39,345 bases of DNA from Trichodesmium sp. MAG_R02 (lineage in GTDB: Bacteria > Cyanobacteriota > Cyanobacteriia > Cyanobacteriales > Microcoleaceae): the NCBI GenBank assembly GCA_023356605.1, contig JAKQYE010000023.1, positions 2,061-41,405 of the forward strand, read 5' to 3'. The first letter of the stretch is position 1; each line of letters begins with the position of its first letter. Shown here piece by piece: positions 8,050-17,210 of the stretch. Both the position numbers and the translations under genes were made by a program. The notes beneath the pieces are model-generated. The model did no database searches. It was not told the origin of the DNA and worked only from the letters and a program-made list of their open reading frames with translations.

Positions 8050-9774
8050 ATGCCTATCGAAACTATCTACGGAAATCTCCAAGGTCTAAAATCTAGCCAA
8101 CTTAAACAACTGCAAAAGTTGTATCATCAGCGACTACCAAGCGATCGCCTAACTACCTCTGAGTTTGCTCAAAGAGTCGCCTCCATCAGCACAGAAGTTG
8201 GCCAATCAATCTGCGTATATATTAATCGTAGGGGACAAATTATACGGGTGGGAATTGGCACACCTCGCCAAACTCAAATTCCACCATTGGAATTACCCCG
8301 TTATGGTAATGGCCGTCTTAGTGGTATTCGTTGTGTCGCTACTAACCTTAAAGCAGAAGTGCCTTCGGAAGCCACTCTAACTGCAATGGTAATTCAACGA
8401 CTTGATGCTCTAGTGATGCTGACACTAACAGGTGAAGGGTTTAAGCGTAGGGGTGGAGGAGCTACAGGTTACATTAAACAAGCTTATCTAGCTCACCTAC
8501 TACCCATTCCCACACACGAACGTATAAATACTGATCTGCAAAAGTTGAATTTTTGGAGTGTGTCACCTCCTCTTAGTCTTGATATGGCAGTCAAACAAGA
8601 CTTTATTGATTTAATTGATGGACTAGAAGCAGAATTTCAACGAGAATTTATTGCTCAAGAAGTTGATTCTGACCAAGACCTAGCGCTGTTGGTGGGGCTA
8701 AAAATAGATAAAATGACCAATCAGCAATTTGAAGATGGGTTAGCTGAACTAGCTCGACTTGTGGAGACTGCTGGAGGTCAGGTGCTAAAAACAGTACATC
8801 AGAAGCGATCGCATCCCCATCCCCAAACAGTTGTGGGAGAAGGTAAAGTTCAAGAAATTGCTCTAAGTGTTCAAACTCTGGGAGCCAACCTAGTTGTATT
8901 TGACCAAGACCTTTCCCCTGCTCAAGTACGTAATCTAGAAACAAAAATAGGCATTAGAGTTGTAGACCGCACCGAAGTTATTCTGGATATTTTTGCCCAA
9001 CGCGCTCAATCTCGTGCTGGGAAGTTGCAAGTGGAACTAGCTCAACTAGAATATACTATTCCTCGTCTTACGGGTCAAGGTGAAGCGATGTCCCGTCTTG
9101 GTGGTGGTATTGGTACGAGGGGACCCGGTGAAACTAAGTTAGAAACAGAGCGTCGGACGATTAACGCCAGGATATCTCGGTTGCAGAAAGAAGTTGATCA
9201 ATTACAAGCACACCGTTCCCGTCTGCGACAACATCGCCAACATAAAGAAGTACCAACAGTGGCAATAGTTGGATATACGAATGCTGGTAAATCTACATTA
9301 TTAAATACACTTACTAATTCAGAAGTCTATGCGGCAGACAAACTGTTTGCTACTCTAGATCCTATTACTCGTCGTCTGAATATTCCTGATACTGTTACTG
9401 GAAAACCAACTACAATTGTGATTACTGACACAGTAGGGTTTATTCATGAACTCCCTCCTACTTTAATGGATGCTTTTCGGGCAACTCTAGAAGAAGTTAC
9501 GGATGCAGATGCTTTACTTCATGTGGTAGATCTGTCTCACCCCGCCTGGCAAAGTCAAATACGTTCTGTGATGACTATCTTGGCGGAAATGCCAGAAACT
9601 CCAGGACCTGCTTTAGTTGCCTTTAACAAAATTGATGAAGTAGATGGAGAGACTTTAAAATTTGCCCATGAAGAGTATCCGATGGCTGTATTTATTTCTG
9701 CTGCAAAAGCTCTAGGTTTGGAAACTTTGCGTCAACGACTCGCACAGCTTATTGATTATGTTATTGCTTCTTGA
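8050..9774 (+). CDS. hflX: Ribosome-associated GTPase HflX
   Basis: This 574-residue GTPase of the Obg-HflX group is known to bind the 50S subunit and split stalled ribosomes under stress. The HflX-specific glycine-rich segment GGIGTRGPGETKLETERR lies at about residues 351-368. A coiled coil then leads into the G domain: P-loop GYTNAGKST (408-416), G3 DTVGF starting at 460, and G4 NKID (526-529). The N-terminal part (about 1-200) is longer than in the 426-residue E. coli protein, as is common in cyanobacteria. The nucleotide-binding-like HflX domain with VVGEGKVQEI is near residue 258. A 90-bp mobile element lies just upstream. The ATG at 8050 gives the longest frame and shows no clear Shine-Dalgarno sequence. 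Confidence 0.95.
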   Translation: MPIETIYGNLQGLKSSQLKQLQKLYHQRLPSDRLTTSEFAQRVASISTEVGQSICVYINRRGQIIRVGIGTPRQTQIPPLELPRYGNGRLSGIRCVATNLKAEVPSEATLTAMVIQRLDALVMLTLTGEGFKRRGGGATGYIKQAYLAHLLPIPTHERINTDLQKLNFWSVSPPLSLDMAVKQDFIDLIDGLEAEFQREFIAQEVDSDQDLALLVGLKIDKMTNQQFEDGLAELARLVETAGGQVLKTVHQKRSHPHPQTVVGEGKVQEIALSVQTLGANLVVFDQDLSPAQVRNLETKIGIRVVDRTEVILDIFAQRAQSRAGKLQVELAQLEYTIPRLTGQGEAMSRLGGGIGTRGPGETKLETERRTINARISRLQKEVDQLQAHRSRLRQHRQHKEVPTVAIVGYTNAGKSTLLNTLTNSEVYAADKLFATLDPITRRLNIPDTVTGKPTTIVITDTVGFIHELPPTLMDAFRATLEEVTDADALLHVVDLSHPAWQSQIRSVMTILAEMPETPGPALVAFNKIDEVDGETLKFAHEEYPMAVFISAAKALGLETLRQRLAQLIDYVIAS

Positions 9775-9821
9775 AGAAAGAAAGTTCTTTGGGCGTTAGT
9801 TAATCGAACTATGAGATCTTA

Positions 9822-9926
9822 TATAGCGGTTTTCAAATTGATGAACTATATCATCATAACCAAAACCTTGTAGGGACGTTGTATGGAACGTCCCTACTTT
9901 GGTCTACCAACATGAAAACTGCTGTA
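9822..9926. mobile_element. MITE-like element, TATAGCGGTTTTCA family, copy 1
   Basis: The 105-bp element starts TATAGCGGTTTTCA and ends TGAAAACTGCTGTA, imperfect inverted repeats. The centre is a hairpin: GTAGGGACGTT and AACGTCCCTAC. It is nearly identical to 38042-38147 and to the reverse of 23809-23913. Confidence 0.85.
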
Positions 9927-10156
9927 AGAAACCAGTTTTGTTGAAGATAGATGTCGGTATGGCAAGCTGTCGATCACAAACCCGGTTTCTATGCTTGGAA
10001 AGATTATAGCCTAAATTACCAACGCCTATGGAAATTTACAGTAGTTTCGGAGACTCGGTTCATGACTTTTGGAATTACATTTGTGGGGGTTTTATTTGCT
10101 GTTGGCGAAGTTGGTAAACTGGGCCAAATTGGTAAGCTTGGTAAACCATCAGATTT

Positions 10157-10202
10157 GACATCCTCCCGACGCTCCCCTACGGGAGAGCGCGGGTCTTCTG
10201 CC
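10157..10202. mobile_element. Fragment resembling an IS200/IS605-type end
   Basis: The sequence TTGACATCCTCCCGACGC is followed by the hairpin CTCCCCTACGGGAG and GCGCGGG. TTGACATCCTCCC next to a GC-rich hairpin also occurs at 34526 and is a common terminus of IS200/IS605-type elements. It is GC-rich against an AT-rich background. No transposase remains here. Confidence 0.45.
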
Positions 10203-10351
10203 AAAATTTAGATAAGATTTGCCGCATTCTCATCCCCCATCCCCCAAGAAATTTATTTTTTAGCTAATTAGTAAAAGTCGTCTAAAATTCTTCTCAAATA
10301 ACCAATTAGTATTACAATTATTTAAGAAATATCCCTCATGAGTAATCCATT

Positions 10352-10612
10352 ATGGCTGCTAACGTAGAAATTTATACTTGGTCAACTTGTCCATTTTGTA
10401 TTCGTGCTAAAGCACTTTTAAATAAAAAGGAAGTAAACTATCAGGAATACGCTATAGATGGCGATGACATAGAACGGAAAAAAATGGCCATTAGAGCAAA
10501 TGGCCGTAATACTTTGCCCCAAATCTTTATCAGTGATAAACATATAGGGGGGTGTGATGATTTACATCGACTGGAAGCTCAAGGGAAACTAGACGAACTC
10601 TTGCAGGCATAA
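10352..10612 (+). CDS. grxC: Glutaredoxin, dithiol type (GrxC)
   Basis: This 86-residue thioredoxin-fold protein reduces disulfides and glutathionylated proteins using glutathione. The dithiol active site CPFC is at residues 13-16, the cis-proline loop is NTLPQIF, and the glutathione-binding GGCDDL follows. The length is typical of bacterial Grx3. The gene is followed after 137 bases by glutathione synthetase, a pairing that is common in cyanobacteria. The two may be co-transcribed, although a small stem-loop lies between them. Confidence 0.95.
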   Translation: MAANVEIYTWSTCPFCIRAKALLNKKEVNYQEYAIDGDDIERKKMAIRANGRNTLPQIFISDKHIGGCDDLHRLEAQGKLDELLQA

Positions 10613-10651
10613 TGTTGTAAAATTTAAGGTTTCAGTAAAACAAAAACTCTA

Positions 10652-10670
10652 CTAAAATTTACAATTTTAG
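10652..10670 (+). terminator. Stem-loop between grxC and gshB
   Basis: CTAAAATT, a three-base loop and AATTTTAG form a perfect 8-bp AT-rich stem. It is followed by GAGGGG rather than a T-run, so it could be a weak attenuator or processing site rather than a terminator. Confidence 0.3.
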
Positions 10671-10749
10671 AGGGGTAGATATCTTTAGAAAATGATTATT
10701 ACCCCCTACTCAATAAGTAAAAATATTTTGAACTAGTTAACAAACGAAG

Positions 10750-11727
10750 ATGAAATTTGCATTCATCATAGACCCCATAGACCGACTTAACCCAGTTCAT
10801 GATACCAGCGTCGCACTAATGGAAGCTGCTCAAGAACTTGGCCACGAAGTTTGGATAACGGAAATTAATCAGCTAACTATTATCAATAGTCAAACCTGGG
10901 CAAGAATTAAGCGGACAAATTTGATTCCAATTGAAAGAATCGAAAATAGTTGGGTAGCAAGTAACCCTTGGTATGACCTAGAAAAAACTATAATTGAACC
11001 ATTAGAGTCTATGGATGCTGTATTTATGCGGCAAGATCCACCAGTAACAATTCCTTATCTTTATGCTACTTATCTTCTAGACTATATTAATCCAGAGAAA
11101 ACTTTAGTAATAAACTCTCCTCAAGGGTTACGCGCTGCTAATGAAAAAATGTATGCTTTACAATTTACAAAAGTAATTCCCCAGACAATTGTTAGTAAAG
11201 ATAAACAGGTAATTAGAAATTTTTTAGACTCCCAAGCAGCAGTAGTTTTGAAGCCTTTGGGAGGAAAAGCTGGGGAGGGAATTTTATTTTTAGAACCCAC
11301 GGATATAAATTTTAATTCCTTGATAGAAATCAGTACAAAACAAGGTCAAGAACCTGTGATGATTCAAAGTTATTTACCAGCAGCAAAAGAAGGTGATAAG
11401 AGAATTATTATGTTGGATGGTAAACCTATCGGGGCAGTAAATCGAATTCCTACTGGCAAAGAATTCCGAGGCAATATGGCAGTGGGAGGTAGGGTTGCTA
11501 GGACAGAAATTACACAAAAGGAATATGAAATTTGTGAGTATTTAGCACCTAAATTAATAACAGATGGTTTATATTTTGTAGGTATAGATATAATTGGTGG
11601 TTATCTGACAGAGGTTAATGTTACTAGCCCAACAGGAATTAGAGAAATTGATTTACTTGATAATATTAATCTAGGCAAACAAGTAATAGAATGGGTGGTT
11701 GAAAAGGTGAAAAGTAAAAAGTCTTAA
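10750..11727 (+). CDS. gshB: Glutathione synthetase
   Basis: This 325-residue ATP-grasp ligase joins gamma-glutamylcysteine and glycine with ATP to make glutathione. The N-terminal domain begins MKFAFIIDPIDRLNP, a hallmark of bacterial GshB. The ATP-grasp part contains KPLGGKAGEGI, then RIPTGKEFRGNMAVGG, and the metal- and substrate-binding stretch EVNVTSPTGIREI. The length matches the family (about 315-325). It follows grxC on the same strand, linking synthesis and use of glutathione. The gamma-glutamylcysteine ligase gene is not in the window. Confidence 0.97.
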   Translation: MKFAFIIDPIDRLNPVHDTSVALMEAAQELGHEVWITEINQLTIINSQTWARIKRTNLIPIERIENSWVASNPWYDLEKTIIEPLESMDAVFMRQDPPVTIPYLYATYLLDYINPEKTLVINSPQGLRAANEKMYALQFTKVIPQTIVSKDKQVIRNFLDSQAAVVLKPLGGKAGEGILFLEPTDINFNSLIEISTKQGQEPVMIQSYLPAAKEGDKRIIMLDGKPIGAVNRIPTGKEFRGNMAVGGRVARTEITQKEYEICEYLAPKLITDGLYFVGIDIIGGYLTEVNVTSPTGIREIDLLDNINLGKQVIEWVVEKVKSKKS

Positions 11728-12209
11728 GTCACAAGTCAAAAATTATAATTTCTGTCTTTTAATTTAGAGGAATTTCTGTTTTTTGACAGCGGTTCTCATT
11801 TCTACAAACTACAATAAGGGCCCGTGGCCATTCCCTCTATAGGTTTTTGGTTATGACGATGTGGTTAATCAATCAGAAAAGTGCTGTAACATATATCAAA
11901 GCTCTCTAGGAATATCAATCCTTAGTAGTAAACATAAATTAGTCTTATATGATATAGTAATTCTAAATCATTTGTAAAATCACATATTTTACTGGAAAAA
12001 TAGCCCTAATTTTTTCCTTAACCATCAGTGCTTCCTATCTTCTGATTTAAAACAACCTCAATTTTTCACTATTCAGATAGGATTATTGTTATATAGGGTG
12101 TTTCATCACTTTATTGAGGTTTAGACGTGACAGTTGAGATAACGACACTACAAAAACTTGATTATTGTTACTAAAAATTGACCTAATTTTATCTTACTTA
12201 TTATAAATA
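11728..12209. other. Spacer between gshB and the oxidoreductase
   Basis: Apart from the diverged element at 11785-11888 and a solo IS630-type end (AGGATTATTGTTATATA) near 12080, nothing recognisable is seen. Confidence 0.5.
11785..11888. mobile_element. MITE-like element, TATAGCGGTTTTCA family, diverged copy
   Basis: It begins GACAGCGGTTCTCATTTCTA and ends CAGAAAAGTGCTGTA, and the interior keeps GGTTTTTGGTTATGACGATG. It runs in the orientation of the copy at 23809-23913. The central hairpin is degenerate, so this is probably an old insertion. Confidence 0.6.
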
Positions 12210-13337
12210 ATGAAAAATCAAACTATTGGTGTAGCAGTTATCGGTACAGGATTTGGTCAGAAGGTACATATACCAGGTTTACAAGCACATCACAAAACTG
12301 AAGTGTTAGCTGTCTATAATCCAGATTATGAAAAAGCTAAATCAATTGCATTGAGTCATAATATTCCTCATGCTTATAATACCATAGAAGAGATAATTGA
12401 CTTACCTGAAGTTACTGCCGTAACGATTTCTACTCCTCCATTTCTACACTATGAAATGGCAAAGAAAGTATTATCTGCTAGGAAACATTTATTGTTAGAA
12501 AAACCCACAACTTTAAAAGCAGAAGAAGCCCAAGAATTATATGCTCTTGCTACTACTAATAAATGTGTAGCAACTATGGATTTTGAGTTTCGTTATGTTC
12601 CGGCTTGGCAACTATTTGCAGAAATTTTGGCAGATGGATATGTGGGAGATAAACGTCTAATTAAAATTGATTGGTTAGCATCAAGTCGTGCTCACCCAAG
12701 TCGTCCCTGGAATTGGTATTCTCAAAAAGATAAAGGAGGCGGTGCATTAGGAGCGATCGCTTCCCATACTTTTGATTATGTTAGCTGGTTATTTGGTTCT
12801 GCTAAAAGACTCTGGGGGCAACTTAATACATCAATTAAAACTCGTCCTGACCCTGCTACAGGAGATGAATTAAAACCAGTTGATGCAGATGATACTTGTA
12901 ATATTATGTTGGAGTTAAAGGACGGTACTCCCTGTCAAATTTGTATTAGTTCTGTTACTTATCAAGGACGTGGTCATTGGGTAGAGGTTTATGGTAGTAA
13001 AGGTACTTTAATTATTGGTAGCAATAATCAAAAAGATTATGTACATGGATTTAAAGTTTGGGGTTCTCAAAATGGGGAAACTTTGAGAGAGATAAATATT
13101 CCCGAAAGGTTAGATTTTCCGAAAGTTTATTCTGATGGTAGGATTGCACCTTTTATTCGAGTAGTTGATAATTGGGTACAAGGAATAGAGACTGGAAAAT
13201 CTGTAGTTCCATCTCTGAGAGAGGGTGTTTATTCTCAGTTATTAATGGATTTAACCCATGAATCTAATTTAACTGGTACTTGGGTAAATGTGCCGGATTT
13301 AAATAAATTTGTTGAGAATAGTAGGGAGGTTCCATAG
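12210..13337 (+). CDS. Gfo/Idh/MocA family oxidoreductase
   Basis: This 375-residue NAD(P)-dependent dehydrogenase has a Rossmann fold and acts on sugar or cyclitol-like substrates. The N-terminal VAVIGTGFGQKVHIPGL carries the GxGxxG dinucleotide site (residues 12-16 region). The family EKP motif is at 97-99 (LLLEKPTT), with the lysine expected in catalysis. The C-terminal alpha/beta domain has GGGALGAIASHTFDY, including the conserved His in the substrate pocket. The length is usual for the family. The substrate cannot be told from sequence, and the neighbours (gshB and a potassium channel) give no hint. A hairpin overlaps the stop codon. Confidence 0.92.
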   Translation: MKNQTIGVAVIGTGFGQKVHIPGLQAHHKTEVLAVYNPDYEKAKSIALSHNIPHAYNTIEEIIDLPEVTAVTISTPPFLHYEMAKKVLSARKHLLLEKPTTLKAEEAQELYALATTNKCVATMDFEFRYVPAWQLFAEILADGYVGDKRLIKIDWLASSRAHPSRPWNWYSQKDKGGGALGAIASHTFDYVSWLFGSAKRLWGQLNTSIKTRPDPATGDELKPVDADDTCNIMLELKDGTPCQICISSVTYQGRGHWVEVYGSKGTLIIGSNNQKDYVHGFKVWGSQNGETLREINIPERLDFPKVYSDGRIAPFIRVVDNWVQGIETGKSVVPSLREGVYSQLLMDLTHESNLTGTWVNVPDLNKFVENSREVP

Positions 13338-13345
13338 AACCTCCC
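13324..13345 (+). terminator. Perfect hairpin spanning the stop codon of the oxidoreductase gene
   Basis: GGGAGGTTC (13324-13332), the loop CATA and GAACCTCCC (13337-13345) form a 9-bp GC-rich stem that contains the TAG stop. There is no T-run after it, so it may terminate weakly or protect the 3' end of the mRNA. Confidence 0.5.
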
Positions 13346-13417
13346 TCAGTTATAGAGTTCTTAGGCACAAGTAGCCCAATGCTTCATGCCTATAGTCCTT
13401 AAAAACTTTACTGAAAC

Positions 13418-13512
13418 TTATAGTCGTTTAACTTGAGATTGAGATAAGGTTTTCCTGCTATGAAAGGATTTTATGGGAAAAATTGTTCCATTCTTAAATT
13501 AAATGACTATAA
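13418..13512. mobile_element. MITE-like element, TTATAGTCATTT family, copy 1
   Basis: The 95-bp element starts TTATAGTCGTTTAACTTGA and ends TTAAATTAAATGACTATAA, inverted repeats of about 19 bp with three mismatches. The ends start with TA, as expected for Tc1/mariner-IS630 type insertion. Copies lie at 31823-31915 (reverse) and 35565-35658. Confidence 0.8.
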
Positions 13513-13933
13513 GTCTATTAGAGAAGGTTTATAAAAAAAATCTTAAGTCATTTTCGGATTGGTTAGGTAGGCATAAGACTATAATTTTTCCTGATGCTAA
13601 GTAGGCCCTAACACAACAAATTGCCAGATTTTTTCCTTAAGATTTACTTTGTCAACCCCTTCTTTTTTAATAACTGAAGTATTACAGCCCCTGACCTTGT
13701 TATGAGGTAGGCCTACCCCAGCAAGATGCTCACGCTACATAATTTTAACATCTACCTTGTACCTTATATGCCCGAAATCTACTGTAAATAATAATAGCCT
13801 ACATTCCACACTTCAAGTATGCTACAAGAACTTATTTGACGAACAATAGGGATTTCAGCCTCTATTATTAATAATTAATATTAATAGTTATAGTTTATGT
13901 AATATGTATTTTTACTTATGAATTTCATAATTT

Positions 13934-13990
13934 TTATCAGACAAGGCTTTAAAGGGCTAGGTTCATATACTACATAGCCTCAAGAATGTA
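13934..13990. repeat. Dispersed repeat, copy 2 (pair with 1556-1613)
   Basis: It starts TTATCAGACAAGGCTTT, contains ATACTACAT and ends GAATGTA. See the first copy. Confidence 0.5.
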
Positions 13991-14075
13991 GTGCCATAAT
14001 ATTACTTTTGGTAATTGGAATGAGAAATTACTTTTAACTTTCGATTTTTAAATAGCCTTATATTAGGTAATTATA

Positions 14076-15020
14076 ATGAAAAGAAACAGACAAAAAAACA
14101 AAAAAAACTTTCTGAGACAAGTCGATCTCATGAACTTTAGAATGAAAGGAATTCCTGACTTTAAATGGAGTGATTTTTACCATTGGTTAATGACAATTTC
14201 TTGGTCAAAATTATCGGTAATGATAATCAGTTTTTATTTTGTAATTAACACTCTATTTGCATTTTTATATTTAGGTAGTGGAGATGGAATTAAAAATGCT
14301 AAACCAGGTTCTTTTATAGATGTTTTTTCTTTTAGCATACAAACTATGGCTACTATTGGTTATGGTGCTATGTACCCAGTAAATGTTTATACTCATATAT
14401 TAGTAGCTATAGAAGTTTTTATTGGCTTAATTGGCATGGCAATGATTACAGGATTAATGTTTGCCCGATTTTCATTACCAACAGCACGAGTACTTTTCAG
14501 TCGGGTAGCAGTTATTTGTCCTTACAATGGTGTACCTACCCTCATGTTTCGCATTGCTAATCAACGCCAAAACTGGATAGTGGAAGCTCAACTTAGAGTA
14601 ACTGTATTATTTAATCAAGAGGTGACTCCTGAAGGACATTCTATGCGACGATTTTGTGATTTAAAATTGATTCGTTCTGAAACACCTATGCTTTCTCTTA
14701 CCTGGTCAGTAATGCACCAAATTGATGAAGATAGTCCTCTATATGGTTGGTCTGAAAATGATTTTAAAAATATAAATAATCAGGATATCCGATTTTTTGT
14801 TACCCTAACAGGACTAGATGAAACTGTTTCTCAAACTATTCATGCTCGTCATGTTTATAGATTAAATGAAATTATTTGGGGTCAACATTTTGTAGATTTA
14901 ATTTCTACAGGAATTGATGGTCAACACTATTTTAATTACTCATCTTTTCATGATGTTATACCTTTGCCAAAAAGTACTAATGAACCTCCAATTAATACAT
15001 TGAAAATTGATGGTAAATAA
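14076..15020 (+). CDS. Inward-rectifier-type potassium channel (Kir/KirBac family)
   Basis: This 314-residue membrane protein has the Kir plan. A basic cytoplasmic N-terminus is followed by transmembrane helix 1 (about residues 46-67). A pore helix leads to the selectivity filter TIGYG (93-97, in TMATIGYGAMYP), and helix 2 spans about 107-130. A cytoplasmic beta-sandwich IRK domain (about 140-290) includes FRIANQRQNWIVEAQLRV, typical of Kir channels. Four subunits would form a potassium-selective pore gated from the cytoplasm. The filter is intact, so the channel should be functional. An internal Met at residue 19 is an alternative start. The gene stands alone between long spacers. Confidence 0.92.
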   Translation: MKRNRQKNKKNFLRQVDLMNFRMKGIPDFKWSDFYHWLMTISWSKLSVMIISFYFVINTLFAFLYLGSGDGIKNAKPGSFIDVFSFSIQTMATIGYGAMYPVNVYTHILVAIEVFIGLIGMAMITGLMFARFSLPTARVLFSRVAVICPYNGVPTLMFRIANQRQNWIVEAQLRVTVLFNQEVTPEGHSMRRFCDLKLIRSETPMLSLTWSVMHQIDEDSPLYGWSENDFKNINNQDIRFFVTLTGLDETVSQTIHARHVYRLNEIIWGQHFVDLISTGIDGQHYFNYSSFHDVIPLPKSTNEPPINTLKIDGK

Positions 15021-15446
15021 TGTTTTATACATCTAGATTCTATAGTTTGAAAAGAAGAACCTAGATGAAATTTAGAAGTAAAAATGCTAGCACACAACCA
15101 CCTTGATCAGGAACAACCTTAAAACTTACTGAAAAAATTCCGAGAAATAGAAAGTCCCTTTATTAGAGAAAGAATCATAATTTTATTGTTAATGAGTAAT
15201 CTAAAAATATGTAAGCTTTCTCTTAAAAATAATTGATAATAAACCATTAAAGTATGAATATTAATTTTTTAGTAGTTCCAGGGTAGTGAGATTAGCAACT
15301 CACCTAGAAAAAGCAACTATTATCAAACTAATTAGTTATCCAATAAGGAGTATTTTCAAGCAAAAAAAAAGTGCGTCTATATTTTGAGTAACATATAACC
15401 ATTTAGAACTTAATTTATTTCTTATTCTTCCTTTTTGCCTCTTCCT
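15021..15446. other. Convergent spacer between the channel gene and mutL, nothing recognised
   Basis: AT-rich and gene-free. CATCTAG (15030-15036) and CTAGATG (15061-15067) could pair around a 24-base loop after the channel gene. No element family member is seen. Confidence 0.4.
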
Positions 15447-17210
15447 TTAAATACCATGACTTTTTCCAATTACCCAATGTCGTCGAAAGAAATGAGCTAA
15501 AGCGGATTCTTCTAAAGGTAAATAAATTGGTCTACCGTGGGGGCAAGTACGAGGATTACGAGTAATTTGCCATTTATTTAATAAACTTTGCATTTCTGGT
15601 AGGCTTAAAGGAGTTCCATTTCTAATAGCACTACGACAAGCAGTAGCTACTTTAGCAGATTCTAGATCCCCACCTTTACTAAGTTCAATTAAGGCATCAG
15701 CACAGTCGTCTCTTTTCGCTAACATTTCAGGAGCACTACGAGCTGCCCAAAGTAAATCTCCAAAGGTTTCTACTTCTATATTTAAGCGTTGAAGTTGTTC
15801 TATTTGAGCATTAGATAAGTTGTGCAAAATAATCGGAGCTGACAAAAAAATTACTTGCCAAGCATCACATAACTCTTCATATAAAATTCTTTCGTGAGCA
15901 ATATGTTGTTCAATCAACAAAATGCCACTTGGATGTTCTGCTACTATATAAGTGTTGTGTAATTGAGCGATCGCTTTTAATTCTATTAGACCTAATTTTT
16001 GATTTTTTTGTTCTGTATTATCTGGGGAGACTTCTATACTTCGATTTATTTTATAATTCCCTGTATTTTCTGATACTTTTAATATTTTTTCCACTCTTTC
16101 TGATAAAGGAAATTCTGGCATAATATCCGAATTAAATTGTAATGCTTTACCAATTGCTAGATTGATTTGTTGTTGCCAAAATTTCAAATTATCTAGATAA
16201 ATTTCAGTTTTTGCCGGATGACGGTTCCAGTTAATTTGATAAGAAAAAATTTGTAAATGAATAAAACATACAGGATAGCGATCGCGAGGGCAAGTCCGGG
16301 CTAAAGAACTAATAATTGTTTGTTCTAATTCTGGCACTTTTACCACCCTACCATTAATAGCAACTTTTACCCAATCAGGTCGTCTGCGATGACATCTATC
16401 TGGTAAACCTAAGACTAATTCTAATGATTGTCTATCTAAAAGTTGAGAATCTTGATATTGGGAAAAATTGGATTTTTTAATATTTAATTCTTCTGTTTCT
16501 TCCTCATCAATTTCTTGTTGAATATATTGTAAATCGTTCAATCTGACTGTGGATAAAATTTGAGGCAAAATTTGTTTTGCCGTCGCGCCAAGACCAATTT
16601 GCATCCATAATTTACTACCCTGCCAAACTTGCCAAGTAACATCAGGATAACAAACGGCTATTTGTTGAAGAATTAATTGTATGCCTCGCATTTGTTGGGC
16701 TGGAGAAGGCATTCCATGACGACGTACAGGCCATTTTCCAAACAGATTAGAAACTTTAACAATAGTACCAGGAGCAATGGCGACTCTTTCAACTTCAACA
16801 GCTTTTCCTTGTTGGTTATAAACAACTCGCCAACCTTCATTTTCGTTTTCGGAAAGAGGTGATTTAGGACGACTTAATATTTCTAAATTTGAGAGATTAG
16901 CTAAACTATGAAGTGCTTCTCCACGAAATCCTAAAGTAGTAATTTTTGTGAGGTCTTGAAGATTAGTAATTTTGCTGGTGCTATGAGGATTAGCGGCTTG
17001 TTTTAAATTGGCTAAATTCATACCCATACCATTGTCAGAAATTTGTACTCGCCACTGTTCAGAAATGATATAAATTATGATGCGAGTGGCTCCAGCATCA
17101 AGAGAATTTTCTACTAATTCTCGTACTACTGCCGCTAAAGAATCAATTACTTCTCCAGCAGCAATTAAATTAACAACTTCTTTCGGTAAGATTTTAATTT
17201 TAGATTGCAT
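15447..17210 (-). CDS. mutL: DNA mismatch repair protein MutL
   Basis: This 587-residue GHKL ATPase links MutS mismatch recognition to strand removal. The N-terminal ATPase motifs are intact: RELVENSLDAGA (30-41, Mg-binding Asn35), DNGMGM (59-64) and GFRGEAL (94-100). A poorly conserved linker at about 345-400 precedes the C-terminal dimerisation domain. The C-terminal endonuclease motif normally written DQHA..E....E appears as EQHIAHERILYEE near residues 431-443, so the first Asp and the Ala are replaced. The accompanying ACRSAIRNG and CPHGRP (about 555-560) are present. Whether it nicks DNA cannot be decided here. The ATG start has no strong Shine-Dalgarno sequence. Confidence 0.96.
   Translation of the reverse strand: MQSKIKILPKEVVNLIAAGEVIDSLAAVVRELVENSLDAGATRIIIYIISEQWRVQISDNGMGMNLANLKQAANPHSTSKITNLQDLTKITTLGFRGEALHSLANLSNLEILSRPKSPLSENENEGWRVVYNQQGKAVEVERVAIAPGTIVKVSNLFGKWPVRRHGMPSPAQQMRGIQLILQQIAVCYPDVTWQVWQGSKLWMQIGLGATAKQILPQILSTVRLNDLQYIQQEIDEEETEELNIKKSNFSQYQDSQLLDRQSLELVLGLPDRCHRRRPDWVKVAINGRVVKVPELEQTIISSLARTCPRDRYPVCFIHLQIFSYQINWNRHPAKTEIYLDNLKFWQQQINLAIGKALQFNSDIMPEFPLSERVEKILKVSENTGNYKINRSIEVSPDNTEQKNQKLGLIELKAIAQLHNTYIVAEHPSGILLIEQHIAHERILYEELCDAWQVIFLSAPIILHNLSNAQIEQLQRLNIEVETFGDLLWAARSAPEMLAKRDDCADALIELSKGGDLESAKVATACRSAIRNGTPLSLPEMQSLLNKWQITRNPRTCPHGRPIYLPLEESALAHFFRRHWVIGKSHGI

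Larger units (their letters stand above)
9775..10351. other. Spacer between hflX and grxC
   Basis: This stretch holds a complete 105-bp TATAGCGGTTTTCA element (9822-9926), AACCCGGTTTCT-type repeat sequence near 9978-9992, and an IS200/IS605-end-like hairpin at 10157-10202. A plus-strand open frame at 9951-10211 runs across these repeats and is not regarded as a gene. Confidence 0.6.
13346..14075. other. Gene-free spacer with repeats
   Basis: No gene is supported. A 95-bp TTATAGTCATTT element lies at 13418-13512 and a dispersed repeat at 13934-13990. ACATTCCACACTTC near 13802 is similar to ACATTCCGCACTTC near 35741 and 36777. Promoter elements of the channel gene were not recognised. Confidence 0.55.

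Noticed and set aside
9951..10211. An 86-codon plus-strand open frame
   Set aside because: It spans repeat sequence and an IS200/IS605-end-like hairpin; its Gly-Lys repeats come from short DNA repeats.
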